Origin: Megaleporinus macrocephalus
Taxonomy: Eukaryota > Chordata > Actinopteri > Characiformes > Anostomidae
Reading direction: 5' to 3'
Length of the DNA: 64,000 bases
Assembly: GCA_021613375.1 (NCBI GenBank)
Contig: CM038720.1
Coordinates: 43,792,189-43,856,188 of the forward strand
This document shows positions 1 to 11,977 of the stretch, piece after piece (within the stretch, counting starts at the first letter, position 1; each line of letters starts with the position of its first letter). The translations under genes and the position numbers were made by a program. The notes under the pieces were generated by a model. That model did no database searches. It had not been told where the DNA came from and worked only from the letters and a program-made list of their open reading frames with translations.

Positions 1-2435
1 ATGCATACAGCTGCTCCCCCCTCCCCCCTCTGGGTAGATCTGATCATAACTTGGTCAGCCTTAGCTGAAAGTATGTGCCTCAGGTGAAGAGTCAGCCTGT
101 GACCACGAGGACAGTGAGGAGATGGTCAGAGGAGACTTCTGAAGTGCTGCAGGACTGCTTTGAGACTACAGACTGGACAGCACTCTATGAGCCTCATGGG
201 AAGGACATCGACGGGCTCACAGAGTGCATCACAGACTACATCAACTTCTGTGTGGACTCCACTGTCCCAACCAGGACTGTTAAATGTTACCCAAACAACA
301 AGCCGTGGGTAACAAAAGACATTAAAGCCCTCCTCAACAAGAAGAAGAGGGCTTTCAGAGCTGGAGACCAGGAGGAGGTGAGAACGATTCAGAGAGCTGA
401 AGAGAACCATCAGGGAGGCTAAGAACAGATATAGGAGGAAGCTGGAGTGGAAACTCCAGCAGAACAACATGAGGGATGTCTGGAGTGGTATGAGAACTAT
501 CACTGGCTTCAGGGCCAGCAACAACAGGGGAGTAGAGGGCAGTGTGGACAGGGCCAACCAGTTAAATTTGTTTTTTAACAGATTTGACACTGTAAGCCCT
601 GACCTCCCCCTCCCTGACTCCTCTGCTGCCAGGCCTCAGCAGCCCACTTCACTCCCTCCCCCTCCTGATAGCCTCCCACCCTCCTGTGATAGTCCACTTC
701 ACACCTCCTCTCCTCCCCACCAGTCACCTCTACAGTGAATCTCACAGCTGACCAGGTGAGAAGACAGCTACAGAGACTCCACACGAAAAAGGCTGCAGGC
801 CCTGATGGTGTCCCCCCCAGGGTGCTTAAAGCCTGTGCCACCCAACTTTGTGGAGTCCTGCAGCATGTCTTCAACATGAGCCTGAGTCTCCAGAGGGTCC
901 CTGTGATGTGGAAGACGTCCTGCATTGTTCCTGTGCCAAAGACTCCGTGGCCCAGTGACATCAAGGACTACAGGCCAGTGGCACTGACGTCCCACATCAT
1001 GAAGACCATGGAGAGACTTGTCCTGGATCAGCTCCGGCCCATGGTCCAGCCACTTCAAGACCCCCTCCAGTTCGCCTACCAGCCTCATCTGGGAGTTGAG
1101 GATGCCATCATCTACCTGCTGAACCTAGTCTACGCTCACCTGGATAAGCCAGGCAGGACTGTGAGGATCATGTTCTTTGACTTCTCCAGTGCATTTAACA
1201 CCATTCAGCCTGCTCTTCTGGGTGACAAGCTGAACGTGATGCAGGTAGACGCCCCCCTCGTGTCCTGGATTGTTGACTACCTGACTGGCAGACCACAGTA
1301 TGTACGTCTGCAGCACTGTGTGTCGGACAGAGTGGTCAGCAACACTGGAGCCCCGCAGGGAACTGTCCTCTCTCCCTTCCTCTTCACCCTCTACACCACT
1401 GATTTCAACTACTGCTCAGAGACCTGCCACCTCCAGAAGTTGTCTGATGACTCTGCACTAGTTGGATGTATCAGCAGGGGTGATGAGGATGAGTTCAGGG
1501 CGACGGTGAACGACTTTGTTGCGTGGTGTGAGCTGAACCATCTGCAGCTCAACGTGACAAAGACAAAGGAGCTGGTGGTGGACCTGAGGAGGGACAAAAC
1601 ACAGATGACCCATTTCCATCAGGGGGGTCAGTGTGGACACTGTGGAGGACTATAAATATCTGGGCGTGCACATTGACAATAAACTGGACTGGGCTAAGAA
1701 CACTGACGCCCTCTACAAGAAGGGCCAAAGTCGTCTCTATTTTCGGAGGCGTCTGAGGTCCTTCAACATGTGCAGGACTATGCTGAGGATCTTTTATGAG
1801 TCTGTAGTGGCCAGTGCCATCCTATATGCTGTTGCATGCTGGGGCAGCAGGCTGAGGGTGACAGACGCCAACAGACTTGATAAACTGATCCGCAGAGCCA
1901 GTGATGTTGTGGGTGGAGCTGGACTCCCTGACGGCAGTGTCTGAGAGGAGGACGCTGTCTAAGCTGCAGACCATTATGGATAATGGTGCCCACCCTCTTT
2001 ATCACACAGTGAGGAGACGCAGGAGCACATTCAGTTCAAGACTCATTCAGCCAACATGCTCTACAGACACCACAGGAGGTCTTTTCTACCATCAGACTTT
2101 ATAACTCCTCCCTTAACGTACGACACCTCTCACATGTACAGTGATACCAGTAGAACAATAATTTAAGTATGTATGTAAGAACTCAAATGTGCAATAACTT
2201 TCCTACTTCTAAACTCTTACTGCTGTATACAGTATATCTGTACTTGTTACTATAGCCACAGTCACTTTACATTTTATTATTCTATTGTATCATAAGACTT
2301 ATATATATGTACATATGACAAATTTCTTTTATGTTGTAAATTATTATTAGAGTGTATATTCTTCTTCTGCTACTGTAAAAACTGCAATTTCCCCCTGGGA
2401 TCAATAAAGTATTCTGATTCTGATGATTGATGATT
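1..2435 (+). mobile_element. LINE copy A (CR1/L2/Rex1 group), 5' end outside window
   Basis: A non-LTR retrotransposon on the plus strand, cut by the left edge. In order it holds the region between endonuclease and reverse transcriptase (about 75-740, with a NKPWVTKDIK-type motif), the reverse transcriptase (735-1655) and its C-terminal part (1633-1944). A 3' UTR follows, ending in a AATAAA-like signal and a short TCTGAT repeat at about 2400-2435. The frame shifts near 420 and 1640, so the copy is dead. The last 110 bp recur almost unchanged at 55050-55161, which fixes the 3' end. Clade placement rests on motif style only. Confidence 0.85.
735..1944 (+). pseudogene. LINE ORF2 reverse transcriptase, frameshifted
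   Basis: Reverse transcriptase that would copy LINE RNA at a nicked target. Visible motifs are KKAAGPDGVPPRVLK (fingers), [13 protein letters not shown], the catalytic block [23 protein letters not shown], and LSDDSALVG in place of the usual F/YADD (both aspartates kept). The thumb/C-terminal part (YLGVHIDNKLDW, YAVACWG, RLDKLIRRAS) continues in another frame from about 1633, so one frameshift lies near 1640. It is a degraded retroelement protein, not a host gene. Confidence 0.85.
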
Positions 2436-2436
2436 C

Positions 2437-3411
2437 TGATTTTTTGTTATCGATTCAAACCTAACCCTGACCATGGCATTATTCTGGGATATCCTGTTTT
2501 GTCCACCTCGGTCGAAAGTCCGGATGCTACCCCTCGCCAGCCAATTCCCAAAGGAGTATCTGGACTTTCACAACGTGTTCTCAAAATCCAGAGCCATATG
2601 GTTACCTCCACATAGGTCATGGGATTGTGCTATTGAACTAATGCCTGGTACGGTCCCACCCAAAAACCATGTCTACCCTCTTTCTATTCCAGAGACAAAA
2701 GCAATGGAACAGTACGTCCAGAAAGCCTTGAAGCGGGGTTACATACACCCCTCCATGTGGCCGTGGGGTTCTTCTTCATGGAGAAGAAAGACGGTGGTCT
2801 CCGGCCCAGCTTCAACTACCAGCTTACCCGCTTACCCTTGTTCAATCTGCTTTAGAGCTGCAACAGACCTCTGTCTTCACTAAGTTGGACCTCCGTAGTG
2901 CCTATAATTTGAACAGAATTCGACTGCAACTTCCCAAAGTCCCAAAATCATTGTTCCCTTCAAAATCTTTAAGCAAATCAATCCAGTTACAGCCTCCCTA
3001 ATAAAAAATATCCCCTTCTTTCCATGTGTCTGTGTTAAAGTCCATGTGTCTGTGTTAAAGTCCACCCAGGTACCTTGCGGGACAAACTTCCCTACACTGT
3101 TCCGCTGCCTCTTGATGTCAATGGGCCTCCCACCTACTTGGCCTGGACCCTCTTGGACTTGAATCCTGAAGTATCTAGTGGACTGGGAGGAGTATGGCCC
3201 AAAGGATCAGTGCTGGGGCCAGGCCGATGACCTCCTCGACCCCTCCCTTATTGAGGAGTTCCACCAGACCCACCCGGTCACCCGCTCCGTTTCCAAGGGG
3301 TCGGCCTCGTCGGTGGGTTCCCCGGGCATCGGGAGATGCCCCTTCTAGGGGGAGTACTGTAAGCACTTCCTCCCAGTGCCTTGAGAGGTTGCAGTCTCCG
3401 GAGTACTAGGT
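2437..3411 (+). mobile_element. Ty3/gypsy (chromodomain type) remnant with large internal deletion
   Basis: The left part (about 2437-2990) encodes the start of a gypsy reverse transcriptase: a DFHNVFSKS stretch, the [11 protein letters not shown] motif, [14 protein letters not shown] and, after a frame change, the catalytic LDLRSAYN. Then the rest of RT, RNase H and most of integrase are missing. From about 3060 the integrase tail and chromodomain appear ([25 protein letters not shown]), with several frame breaks. A TGTAAGCACTTCC at 3358 looks like the first bases of the 3' LTR. The LTR is cut off at about 3411 by the next LINE. A 20-bp unit is duplicated in tandem at about 3023-3062. Confidence 0.75.
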
Positions 3412-3569
3412 AGACCACCACCATTGTGCCAGTGCCAAAACATTTGATGGCTTCTGCCCTGAATGATTTCCGCCCCGTCGCCCTCACCTCATCATCTCCA
3501 AGTGCTTTGAACGACTAGTTTCTTCTCATGTGAAATCATGTCTGCCTGCTGCACTGGACCCACACCAGT

Positions 3570-4446
3570 TTGCCTACCGTCGGAACAGGTCAACTGAAGA
3601 TGCCTTCTCTCTGTGGCCACCGAGACTGCCAAAACTCATATGTTAGAATGCTGTTCATCGACTTTAGTTCAGCATTTAACACTGTGATCCCCTCCAAGCT
3701 GATCTCCAAGCTTAGCCAGCTTGGTATCAGCACATCTCTCTGCAATTGGATTCTGGACCTTCTGACTGACAGACCCCAGTCTGTTAAATTAGACAAACTC
3801 TTCTCCTCCACCATTACTCTGAACACTGGCGTGCCACAAGGCTGCGTTCTGAGCCCCCTCCTGTACTCCCTGTTTACCCATGACTGTGTTCCTGTTTATG
3901 GCTCTAACTCCATAATCAGGTTTGCAGATGACACCACGGTGATAGGTCTGATCAGAGGTGGTGATGAGATGGCCTACAGGGACGAGGTGCAGCACCTGGC
4001 TGCGTGGTGCAATGACAATAACCTGGCACTCAGAAAACATTGTGGACTTTAGAAAGTCAAGGAACCAGGCACACACTCCAATCCACATCAGCGGAGCTCA
4101 GGTAGAATGTGGGTCCAACTTCAAATTCCTTGGCATCCACATTTCGGAGGATCTCACCTGGTCACTGAACTCTGAACACCTGTGTCCCAGGATACTGGTG
4201 GACTTTTACCGCTGTACCATTAAGAGCATACTCACAAACTGCCTCTCAGTGTGGTATGGCAGCTGCTCCATGTCGGAACGTAAAGCGCTTCAGCGGGTGG
4301 TGGTCTGGGCAGGGCGAGAAGCATCATCAAGGACCCTTCTCACCCTAACCACAAACTTTTTACCCTCCTTCCATCTGGCAGGCGTTACAGGAGCCTTTGC
4401 TCCCGCACCAACAGACTCAGGAAGAACTTCTTTCCTGAGGCAGTGA
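3570..4446 (+). pseudogene. LINE reverse transcriptase fragment with FADD motif
   Basis: Coding remnant of copy B. The plus-strand frame from 3570 carries the catalytic aspartate in FIDFSSAFN, the PQGCVLSP loop and the intact FADD box. The reading moves to another frame near 3960-4030, where the FLGIHISEDLTWS and SVWYGSCS thumb motifs are found. Fingers and endonuclease are absent, so it is a 5'-truncated insertion product. The same family is present as a fragment at 39975-40290 and as long minus-strand copies near 40.3-43.7 kb and 60.6-64 kb. Confidence 0.85.
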
Positions 4447-4581
4447 CCCTGCAGTGACCTCTACACCGTCACGTTAGCCTCATTATTGCACTCACTGCAC
4501 TGCACTGTCCTATTACTTTTGCATTACTCATTTTTGCACATCTATCTTTGTAACTTCATACCTCTACAGTTCTATTATATT

Positions 4582-5661
4582 CGCAATTCTGTTCATATTA
4601 CATTATTTATATCTATACTTATAGCTTATGCTGTTGATATTGCACTATTTATATCTGTACTTATTGCTTACACTGTTAATATTGCACTACTTATATCTGT
4701 AGTTATTGCTTTCACAATTAATATTGCACTATTTATATCTGTAGTTATTGTTTACACTGTTAATATTGCACTATTTATATCTGTAGTTATTGTTTACACT
4801 GTTAAAATTGCACTATTTATATCTGTACTTATTGCTTTCACTATTAATATTGCACTATTTATATCTGTAATTATTGTTTACACAGTTAATATTGCACTAT
4901 TTATATCTGAACTTATTGCTTACCCTGCTAATATTGCACTATTTATATCTGTACTTATTGCTTACGCTGTTAATATTGCACTATTTATATCTGTAGTTAT
5001 TGCTTATGCTGTTAATATTGCACTATTTATATCTGTAGTTATTGTTTACGCTGTTAATATTGCACTATTTACATCTGTACTTATTGTTTACACTGTTAAT
5101 ATTGCACTAGTTATATCTGTAGTTATTGCTTACGCTGTTAATATTGCACTATTTATATTTGTAGTTATTGCTTATGCTGTTAATATTGCACTATTTATAT
5201 CTGTAGTTATTTCTTATGCTGTTAATATTGCACTATTTATATCTGTAGTTGTTGTTTACGCTGTTAATATTGCACTATTTATATCTGTACTTATTGCTTA
5301 CTCTGTTAATATTGCACTATTCATATCTGTACTTATTGCTTACACTGTTAATATTGCACTATTTATATCTGTACTTATTGCTTTCACTGTTAATATTGCA
5401 CTATTTATATCTGTACTTATTGTTACACTGTTAATATTGCACTATTTATATCTGTAGTTATTGCTTACTCTGTTAATATTGCACTATTTATATCTGTACT
5501 TATTGCTTACACTGTTAATATTGCACTATTTATGTCTGTAGTTATTGCTTACACTGTTAATATTGCACTATTTATATCTGTACTTATTGTTACACTGTTA
5601 ATATTGCACTATTTATATTTGTACTTATTGTTAACGCTGTTAATATTGCACTATTTATATC
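4582..5661 (+). repeat. 42-bp minisatellite inside LINE 3' region
   Basis: About 25 head-to-tail units with consensus close to ATTGCACTATTTATATCTGT followed by A(C/G)TTATTGCTTACACTGTTAAT. Variation is mostly single substitutions. A few units near 5420 and 5590 lost bases. Because 42 is divisible by three and the unit lacks stops in one frame, the array mimics a 323-residue hydrophobic protein at 4486-5457 made of 14-residue repeats; I regard this as an artefact. Confidence 0.95.
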
Positions 5662-7129
5662 TGACAATAAAGTTGAATTTAATCTAATCTAATCTAATTA
5701 ATGAGGGCCCCCCTGGCCATACCTGAATTTGTTCACAGCTGGTTTAAAAATGTTCATGAGAGGTCTGTCTGCTGAACCTAAAAATAGAAATATATGGTCA
5801 GACTTGCCCAGATGTGAGAATCTAAGCTTGAGGTTGCTGTATATATGTTCCAGTATGGTTTATCCTCTTGTGAGATGTTACAAATGTTGACAGAATTGGG
5901 GAGCACAACCTTTTAAAGTAGGTGGAAATCATTACAAATGCTCCATCTGAACGCAAATTCTGTTCTTTACTAATGGAAATCAGGAAACAGCCCAAGGCAG
6001 TATTTGCATACTGTGGTAAATATACAGCAGTAATTAAGCTATATGTGAGAATAAAAAAATAGAGAGAGAATTTAACTGTTTGACCAGTAGTGGGAGAGAC
6101 TTCCAGAGTTGATCTATCTATAATCTATGAAAAATGTTCAGTCACCAAAGCCTTGGAGATTGGATGGAGGAATTAAAAGTGGCTGAGATGTGGCAGACAT
6201 GGAAAGCAAGAGGATTTGTAGGCAAAAAGGTCAGATAAGTAAAAAATGAGTGCTTGTTTACATTATAATGTGATGTATAAACAGAAAAAAATGTAATAGT
6301 ATGCAATATTTTACAGAAAGCCAGTGTAGACACTGTTGGTGAATGATTAAGATCTAAGGTATTTAGACTTTAACTGACATTATTACAGATATTAATAATT
6401 CCTTAGTTTATTAGACGATTTATTAGTACTTAGTTCTTACTGTCCCACTTGCTGGGAGGGCTGGGGGAGGCAAACTCTGTATAAACTATCTATTTCTCCA
6501 GTGTTGGAGAGGAGGACACTGACATGCATGATGTGTTTAAGTTAATCCTGATTTTATTTGTCAGATTCAAATAAAGCACTTTGGTTCACTCTTGCCAGAT
6601 GTGTGTGTGTGCATGTTTTATATTCATTGATGTTTTTTCCAAGACACAACTATATTTTAATTTTGTTTAAAAGAAAAATACAATTTCGAAAAGGAAAGGA
6701 GACGCTGCAGGCACAGCTGATTTGCCAGCCCCAATTCTCCAGGATGAGAACGCCCTAGCGCCCTAGAGTTTGGCTGGTGTGACTGGTGGCTGAATGTGAC
6801 TCCCTATTTCCTCAGGATGTAGGCTAGGTGCACAGGGTGGGGAAGGTAGGCCCAGTTCGCACATGCCTATGACATAGGACCAGGACCTCCGGTCCTTATG
6901 GCTGCCCGGTTCTCCAGAGAGAGCCGAAGAACCCTGTCAAGCATCAACAGTGCTGCCAGATGCTCGGAAAGGTGTCCTGGAGCAGCCAGTCATATCGACA
7001 ATACCACCTGGTGTCCTGGAGGACGCCAGGGAAATATAGCTGGTGCCAACAGTTAATGCCGTTCCCTCTGATATGGGGCACATGCAGTTGTGTTAGATCA
7101 GAGATCAGAGGGGAACACACAGACTCTTT

Positions 7130-7260
7130 GTAACATACAGGATAAAGGACCTGTTAGGATAGCCACTATTGTACCTTTTGCAAAAACAATGCAGTGGTTT
7201 GTTTTAATGACTACAGTTCCAAAGAAGTGCTTTGAAAGACTCATTTCAGCAGTTAATTTA
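7130..7260 (+). pseudogene. Very short LINE reverse transcriptase relic
   Basis: The plus frame reads IATIVPFAK, then a degraded stretch, then VPKKCFERLIS. This matches the conserved TTIIPVPK...[20 protein letters not shown] region of the LINEs elsewhere in this window. Only about 40 codons remain and the intervening residues are lost. Confidence 0.5.
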
Positions 7261-7324
7261 CAGATAATTACTTGAAAATTTAGAACTATTTGCTATTTCA
7301 GCTTGCCGATTGAAAAATCTGACC

Positions 7325-7525
7325 TCCACACTTGACCCATCTATGCAGTGAAACATCAACATACACACAAGGGGGCAATGAGCACACTTGCCCAAACATG
7401 GGGCAGCCCTCTTAACAGCACCTGTTGAGCAGCTGGGGGTTAGGTGCCTTGCTCAAGGACACTTCAGTCATACCCTGTCCCTGCAAGGAAATGACCCGGC
7501 GACCTTCTGAAGTTCCCTAATCTCT
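7325..7525. repeat. Dispersed teleost repeat with TTGCTCAAGGACACTTCAGT block
   Basis: Contains GGGGGCAATGAGCACACTTG, then a GAGCAGCTGGGGGTTAGGTG stretch running into GCCTTGCTCAAGGACACTTC. This arrangement is familiar from many teleost genomes as part of an interspersed repeat. No ends or target duplication can be placed here, so its class is left open. Confidence 0.4.
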
Positions 7526-7929
7526 AGTCCACGACTGACACTGAACTTAGCATAGCAACAAGTTATCAAAACTAAACTTAGAAGACATTCAAAATTTAGC
7601 TAGTTTAGCCGCTGAACTAGAGAACACCTCAGTCACAACATCTGAGGGATTCCTGCAACTCCCTTTCTTTTTGGTAAGGAAAAACCTGTAGAAGAAAACA
7701 CATGTAAGGAAAAAATCTAAGTTGTTTTATACAACTGGGAATGTCATTAACTTTTAAGTCCATTATTCTGTGCTAAACCACCAGCTCGTTTCATAGTACA
7801 TTTGGAATGTGATTAAATTAACTTAATTGTACTAAAAATGGCTGCATTGTTTTTCTCTATAAAGAGTAAGCTTACTTTCATTAAACAAATGTGGAGGCCA
7901 AAACAGAGAGTGTTCATTTCACTCAACAC

Positions 7930-8085
7930 CTGATTCAGTCAAGTCAAGTCAAGTCAATTTTATTTATATAGCGCTTTTTACAACGATGTTGTCTCAAAGC
8001 AGCTTTACAGAGTTTTGAAAACAGTTATTCAGGTGTTGCTCTTGGTGGGACATTTAGACAGATTACTAAAGCTTTGATTGTTCGT
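7930..8085 (-). mobile_element. L2-type LINE 3' tail fragment
   Basis: Begins with (TCAAG)n and continues through TTTTATTTATATAGCGCTTT and TTGTCTCAAAGCAGCTTTAC. On the minus strand this is the terminal region of the long L2 element at 17.5-23.2 kb (its end at about 23160-23245 has AAAGCTGCTTTGTGACAACA and the same ACTTG tail). Severe 5' truncation is normal for LINE insertions. Confidence 0.7.
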
Positions 8086-8842
8086 ACACAAGGAGTAATG
8101 CTTACCAGTAAGTTAGTGGGTGGTCACTAAGCCAGGACATTTTCAATCATTCATGTTTGAATTACAGCAGAATTCAATTAGAAAGAATGTTTTACAATGG
8201 TAGTGCTTTGACCCAAAAGAGGTTTCCATTGCCCATGTTTGTTTCTTGAGCTTCTATTGTAAAGATGCAATCCTTAACAGCCTGATCAGGGGAGTTGTAG
8301 TTTGGGGTTTACATCATCGGTCTGTCATGGATCAGGCCCAAGTAGACACTTCTCAACTAACTCCAATGTCAGTTGTGGTTTTCAGTTGTATCTGTCATGG
8401 GCTTTGCTCCATAACTATCTGTTAAAAAATCTTTTATCTATGTATACAATCTATAGAACTTACTGAAATGATGATCTTTGGAGCCTCTTTCTTAAAGAAG
8501 CATGGAGAACTTTAAAAATAACTTAAAGAGTAAAATTGATTAGGAATAATATAGGAATCACCTTATGATTGTATTATTCTATTGTTTATTGTGTTTATTG
8601 AATTGTCAGCTGCAGCTTCAATGTTTTACCTTCAGGTCAAATTCTGTCAACAGAAAACCCACATAATTTTAATATACTTTATATAATAATACAACATGAA
8701 ACCACTGAAGCACTAGACATTTTTGCAAAAGTTATTTAATTAAGTACCTGATAGCTAAAGAAACTCATACAATATTATGCAATGCTTAACTACAATTAGA
8801 ATTCTCTGCTTCATGCCAATAGCTTAACCTATTGTTATAATA

Positions 8843-9817
8843 TTATTTTAATTCTTCACAATGCAAGTTCGGCTTAATGCGTTTGTAAAGTGCTTTAATA
8901 GACTGTAATACCTCCTCTGTCTTCAGAGTATATATAATGGGATTTAACATAGGTGGAACTGTTTGTGCTAAAACTGAGTTGATTATTCTAGTATTTGGAT
9001 GTAGGTATGTTGTGATAGCCGTCATATAAATTGCAAAAATTGGAAGATAAAACATGGCCACTAATATGAGGTGGGAAGTGCAGGTTTTCATTGCTTTCAT
9101 TCGCTCAGCACCATGTGAGATCTTAAGCAACGCAACACCAATACACACATATGAAAAAGCTATTAGTATTAGTGGAATGCAAAGCACAACAGCAGTATAG
9201 ACATTGGCCATCGTGTAATTAGGATAATAATCATTACAGGCTATTCTGTAGATAGGGCCATGATCACAGAAATAACTGCCAATTGTGACAGATTTACAGA
9301 TGGACAATCTGGTAAGGAGAGCAGCCATTAGGGTGATAATAAGTATACCTAACAACCACAAAACACCAATAATCAGAGTCATAGAGGATTTGGTGACAAT
9401 AGCGTGATACCTCAGAGGAAAACATATAGCAATCACTCTGTCAAAGCACAAAGCGAGCAGACTGTAGGACTGCATAGTCATAAAGAGAAACACAAAAAAC
9501 ATGCCTGTCAGACAGTCTTCATAAGGTATGTACTGGTTCTCACGCAGAAACATGTCTGCATACCTTGGAATGAGAGCAGAACTTCCACACAAATCAGAAA
9601 AGGCCAAGTTAAAGACAGCGATATACTTTGCTGTGTGGAGAGTACGTGACAGGTATATAGTACCCATTATAAAAGAATTACCTAAAAGAGTCACAGCATA
9701 TATAAAACACAAAAACATGTAGTAATACTTTGAATATGGCATGTTGTACAATCCACTGATGTAAAATGCAGAGGGGCGAACAAATGTTGCATTATCAGGG
9801 GACACCACGGAATTCAT
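8843..9817 (-). CDS. Odorant receptor OR1 (7TM GPCR, teleost OR family), intact
   Basis: A 324-residue G-protein-coupled odorant receptor, expected in olfactory sensory neuron cilia and coupled to a Golf-type G protein. Visible hallmarks are an N-glycosylation site at N9 (NAT), the GN pair of TM1, the LHTAKYIAVFNLAFSD intracellular loop/TM2 block, the ECL1 cysteine in YEDCLTG and the TM3 signature LALCFDRVIAICFPLRYHAI. ECL2 has three cysteines (C-FCDHGP-C). SY plus KAMKTCTSHL mark TM5/TM6, and PPMLNPIIYTLKTEEV marks TM7. Length is normal for the family and there is no internal break. The ATG lies 14 nt downstream of a conserved splice acceptor shared with the other six receptors. The C-terminal tail (PNLHCEELK) differs from the rest. 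Ligand unknown. Confidence 0.95.
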   Translation of the reverse strand: MNSVVSPDNATFVRPSAFYISGLYNMPYSKYYYMFLCFIYAVTLLGNSFIMGTIYLSRTLHTAKYIAVFNLAFSDLCGSSALIPRYADMFLRENQYIPYEDCLTGMFFVFLFMTMQSYSLLALCFDRVIAICFPLRYHAIVTKSSMTLIIGVLWLLGILIITLMAALLTRLSICKSVTIGSYFCDHGPIYRIACNDYYPNYTMANVYTAVVLCIPLILIAFSYVCIGVALLKISHGAERMKAMKTCTSHLILVAMFYLPIFAIYMTAITTYLHPNTRIINSVLAQTVPPMLNPIIYTLKTEEVLQSIKALYKRIKPNLHCEELK

Positions 9818-9831
9818 GTCAGGAGACTGGC

Positions 9832-10122
9832 CTTAAATAAAATGCAAAAAAACAATACAATGCTTTTAAACATTTCTTCACATTATAACAAAACAATACA
9901 CTATTAACAAACATTTAAGTATCTATATAACCTACAGTAAATAAATAGCAAATAGCAAGACAAACAATACATATGAAACAAGAGTACAGGGTGTTAAAAC
10001 TGATTTCAAATAGTTTGATACAGTACCTTTTGCAGTAGAACATAACCTCTCAGAGCAGAATTTCAGGAGATAAAAAATATTTATAACTGCCCTCTGCTTA
10101 CGTCATCCTCAAACGCACACCT
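9832..10122 (-). promoter_or_regulatory. OR1 promoter, non-coding exon 1 and 5' intron
   Basis: Read on the minus strand: AGGTGTGC block (10115-10122), CRE/ATF-like TGACGTAA (10098-10105) and TATA-like AGTTATAAATA (10077-10087). A short exon 1 ends AAG with donor GTACTG (intron from 10026), and the acceptor TTTAAG ends at 9832, giving an intron of about 195 nt. The same order and spacing occur at all seven receptors, which is the main support. Exact transcription start is not visible. Confidence 0.7.
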
Positions 10123-10364
10123 ACCAAAAAAAAAAAAACCACACACACACACACAACGCAAATCTCTATAGACAATGTTCAGTATGCTAAACTGCTATGG
10201 GGATCTAGACAAGCAAATAGTAGAAAATAGGAAAATTTGTTAAAGGCCTGAAATATGGCCTCCTATTAAACCTGAAGATGTAGGAGCACTGCATTCTTAT
10301 GCACCTTTTTTAGGATGCTCCAGAATAATACATAACATATTACATGGTAATCAAAGCTTTATTG
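10123..10364. other. Upstream flank of OR1: A-run and (CA)n microsatellite
   Basis: A 12-base A run at about 10127-10138 is followed by a short (CA)n tract to about 10156. The A run sits where all the OR promoters carry a poly-A stretch just above the AGGTGTGC block. Beyond that I see no gene or recognisable element. Confidence 0.6.
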
Positions 10365-11760
10365 AAAGTTTTACCAGGAAGACTCTAATGCTATGTCATT
10401 CATTCATTCCTGCTGCTTTCATGTACCAACGTTTTGATGTTTTGAATGCAATTTATGGTTCTTTGCTCCCTTTGGCCTTTGGATGCTTTCTCTGGGTTAG
10501 CTCAGGCATCTCATTTTTTGCTGCAATGTAGCTGTGTATATGGTTTTGTTTAGGATAAGATTTAGTTTTAAGTTTTAGTTTTGGGGGGATTCTGCAAGCT
10601 GTGTTTCACTGGTTGTACTGGTTGATTTGGCCCTTGGTTACGCTTATCTGGCCTTTATGAAAATGTTCCCCTCTCTTTGTTTTTATGATCTTTGGGCTGC
10701 GTGAGTCTATTCTGTGAAAATGGCACTGAGGTTTGTGTTTTACTCCTCGGGTATTTCAGCCCCAGCATTTTTCGATTCCTGCATGTCTTTTGAAGATTCA
10801 CATTCATACCCATATCGTTTAGATCACCTGTTCGGAAAAGTCATAGCAACTTTAGTAGCTGTATAAAAAAAACGAAACCAAAAAAACAGAGTGCTGGTGT
10901 TTAATTATGAAGAGCTTCTAGCATGCGGGGTAAGTACATCAGTTTCTGAATTTTAATAAATGAAATGTGGAAAGATAGAATCTGCCAATTACACACTGTC
11001 AGGCACATGATGTGTTTTTCAGCCCCTGTTTACTGGTTCATATAGAGACCCTCCCCAGAGGGAGGCTCTGTGTGGTGGGGGGAAAAACAGAGGGAATACC
11101 TGACAACCCTGAATATAAATTAGACCAATTACTGTGAAACAGTTGAGGCGCAAGTTTTATGCCCCATTAACTCAATCACAAAACATAGAGGCCTCCTCTT
11201 AGCAAGCTATGTTCATTTCTTGCACTGCCGCAACAAAGACAATGCTTACAACTGAACAAAGTGCATGTGGGGGCCGTAGCCATAAGCGCATATATTGCAT
11301 GTGGGGGCCTGTGACCTTAAGCGAGCATGATGGATGTGTGGGTCCGTGGCCCCTAACTGTTGTGTGAATACAAAGAGCCCAAGGCCCTAAACCTATGTGT
11401 AAATACAAATTGCCTGAGGCACTAAGCTGACTTGTGAATGCAAAGGGCCCAAAGCCTTAAGCAAAAGTGTAAATGCAATGAGCATGTGGCCCCAAGCTGA
11501 TGAGAGAATGCAGTGGGCTTGTGGCCCTGGCTAAAGAAGTGAATGAGCCAGATACAAACAGCAATCACTCTTTGCACAGACACAATGGACACAGAGTGTG
11601 CACAATGGACATACATTTCACAAGCACTGGCAAAGCTTTGCATAATAGCATTAAAAATGATAAGCTTGAGGCCCTGAGTTTGTTAGCATATTCCCGGGAT
11701 GACTCCAATGCTATGTCATTCATTACTACCAACCAATCACTGACCTTCACCTGTCTTTAA
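10365..11760 (+). repeat. Unclassified interspersed repeat, family X copy 1
   Basis: Starts with an AAAGCTTTA...CCAGGAAGACTC(T/C)AATGCTATG block (about 10353-10400) that also opens the repeat at 58141. After about 900 bp without a coding signal it contains a degenerate tandem array (11264-11540) of roughly 30-50-bp units built around GCATGTGGGGGCC and GTGTGAATGCAAAGGGCCCA. A second opening-like block lies at about 11690-11720. The same plan (opening block, unique middle, GCATGT-GGGCC tandem array) is seen at 58.1-60.6 kb. No transposase or reverse transcriptase is recognisable. Confidence 0.45.
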
Positions 11761-11977
11761 AATGGCTCTACTTCCCTCTGGCTGCTTTCATGTGCCAATG
11801 TTATGACGTTCCCCTGCTTGTGCACATCACCACAAGTCCTGTACAAAGACTCCTTAAATACCAAATAATTCACATTTTTAATCATGTTCTAAGTCTTTAT
11901 GGCAGAATTGGATAATGTTATAAACATGTGCACCTTCATGGTAAAGCTGCATTACAAAGTAAAAGAAAAACAAGAGA

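Larger units (their letters stand above)
3412..5695 (+). mobile_element. LINE copy B (CR1/L2/Rex1 group), 5' truncated
   Basis: Begins inside the reverse transcriptase (TIVPVPK, then LNDFRPVALT in frame-broken form) and continues with [28 protein letters not shown] and [11 protein letters not shown] between about 3640 and 3955. The C-terminal domain follows in another frame to about 4445. The 3' region is an array of 42-bp repeats and ends at about 5660-5695 with an AATAAA signal and a (TAATC)n tail, the normal LINE 3' terminus. Frame changes near 3600 and 4030 make it inactive. Confidence 0.85.
5696..8842. other. Gene-poor interval between LINE B and OR1
   Basis: AT-rich sequence without a believable gene. 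The only structures I see are a LINE relic at 7130-7260, a dispersed fish repeat at 7325-7525 and an L2 tail at 7930-8085. The stretch 6770-7090 is more GC-rich and has several GGTGTCCTGGAG-like words, but I cannot assign it. The segment 8086-8842 lies downstream of OR1 and would hold its 3' UTR and end site. Confidence 0.5.

Noticed and set aside
4486..5457. 323-codon hydrophobic open frame resembling a repeat membrane protein
   Set aside because: It is the translation of a 42-bp minisatellite in a LINE 3' region; unit length divisible by three keeps it open.
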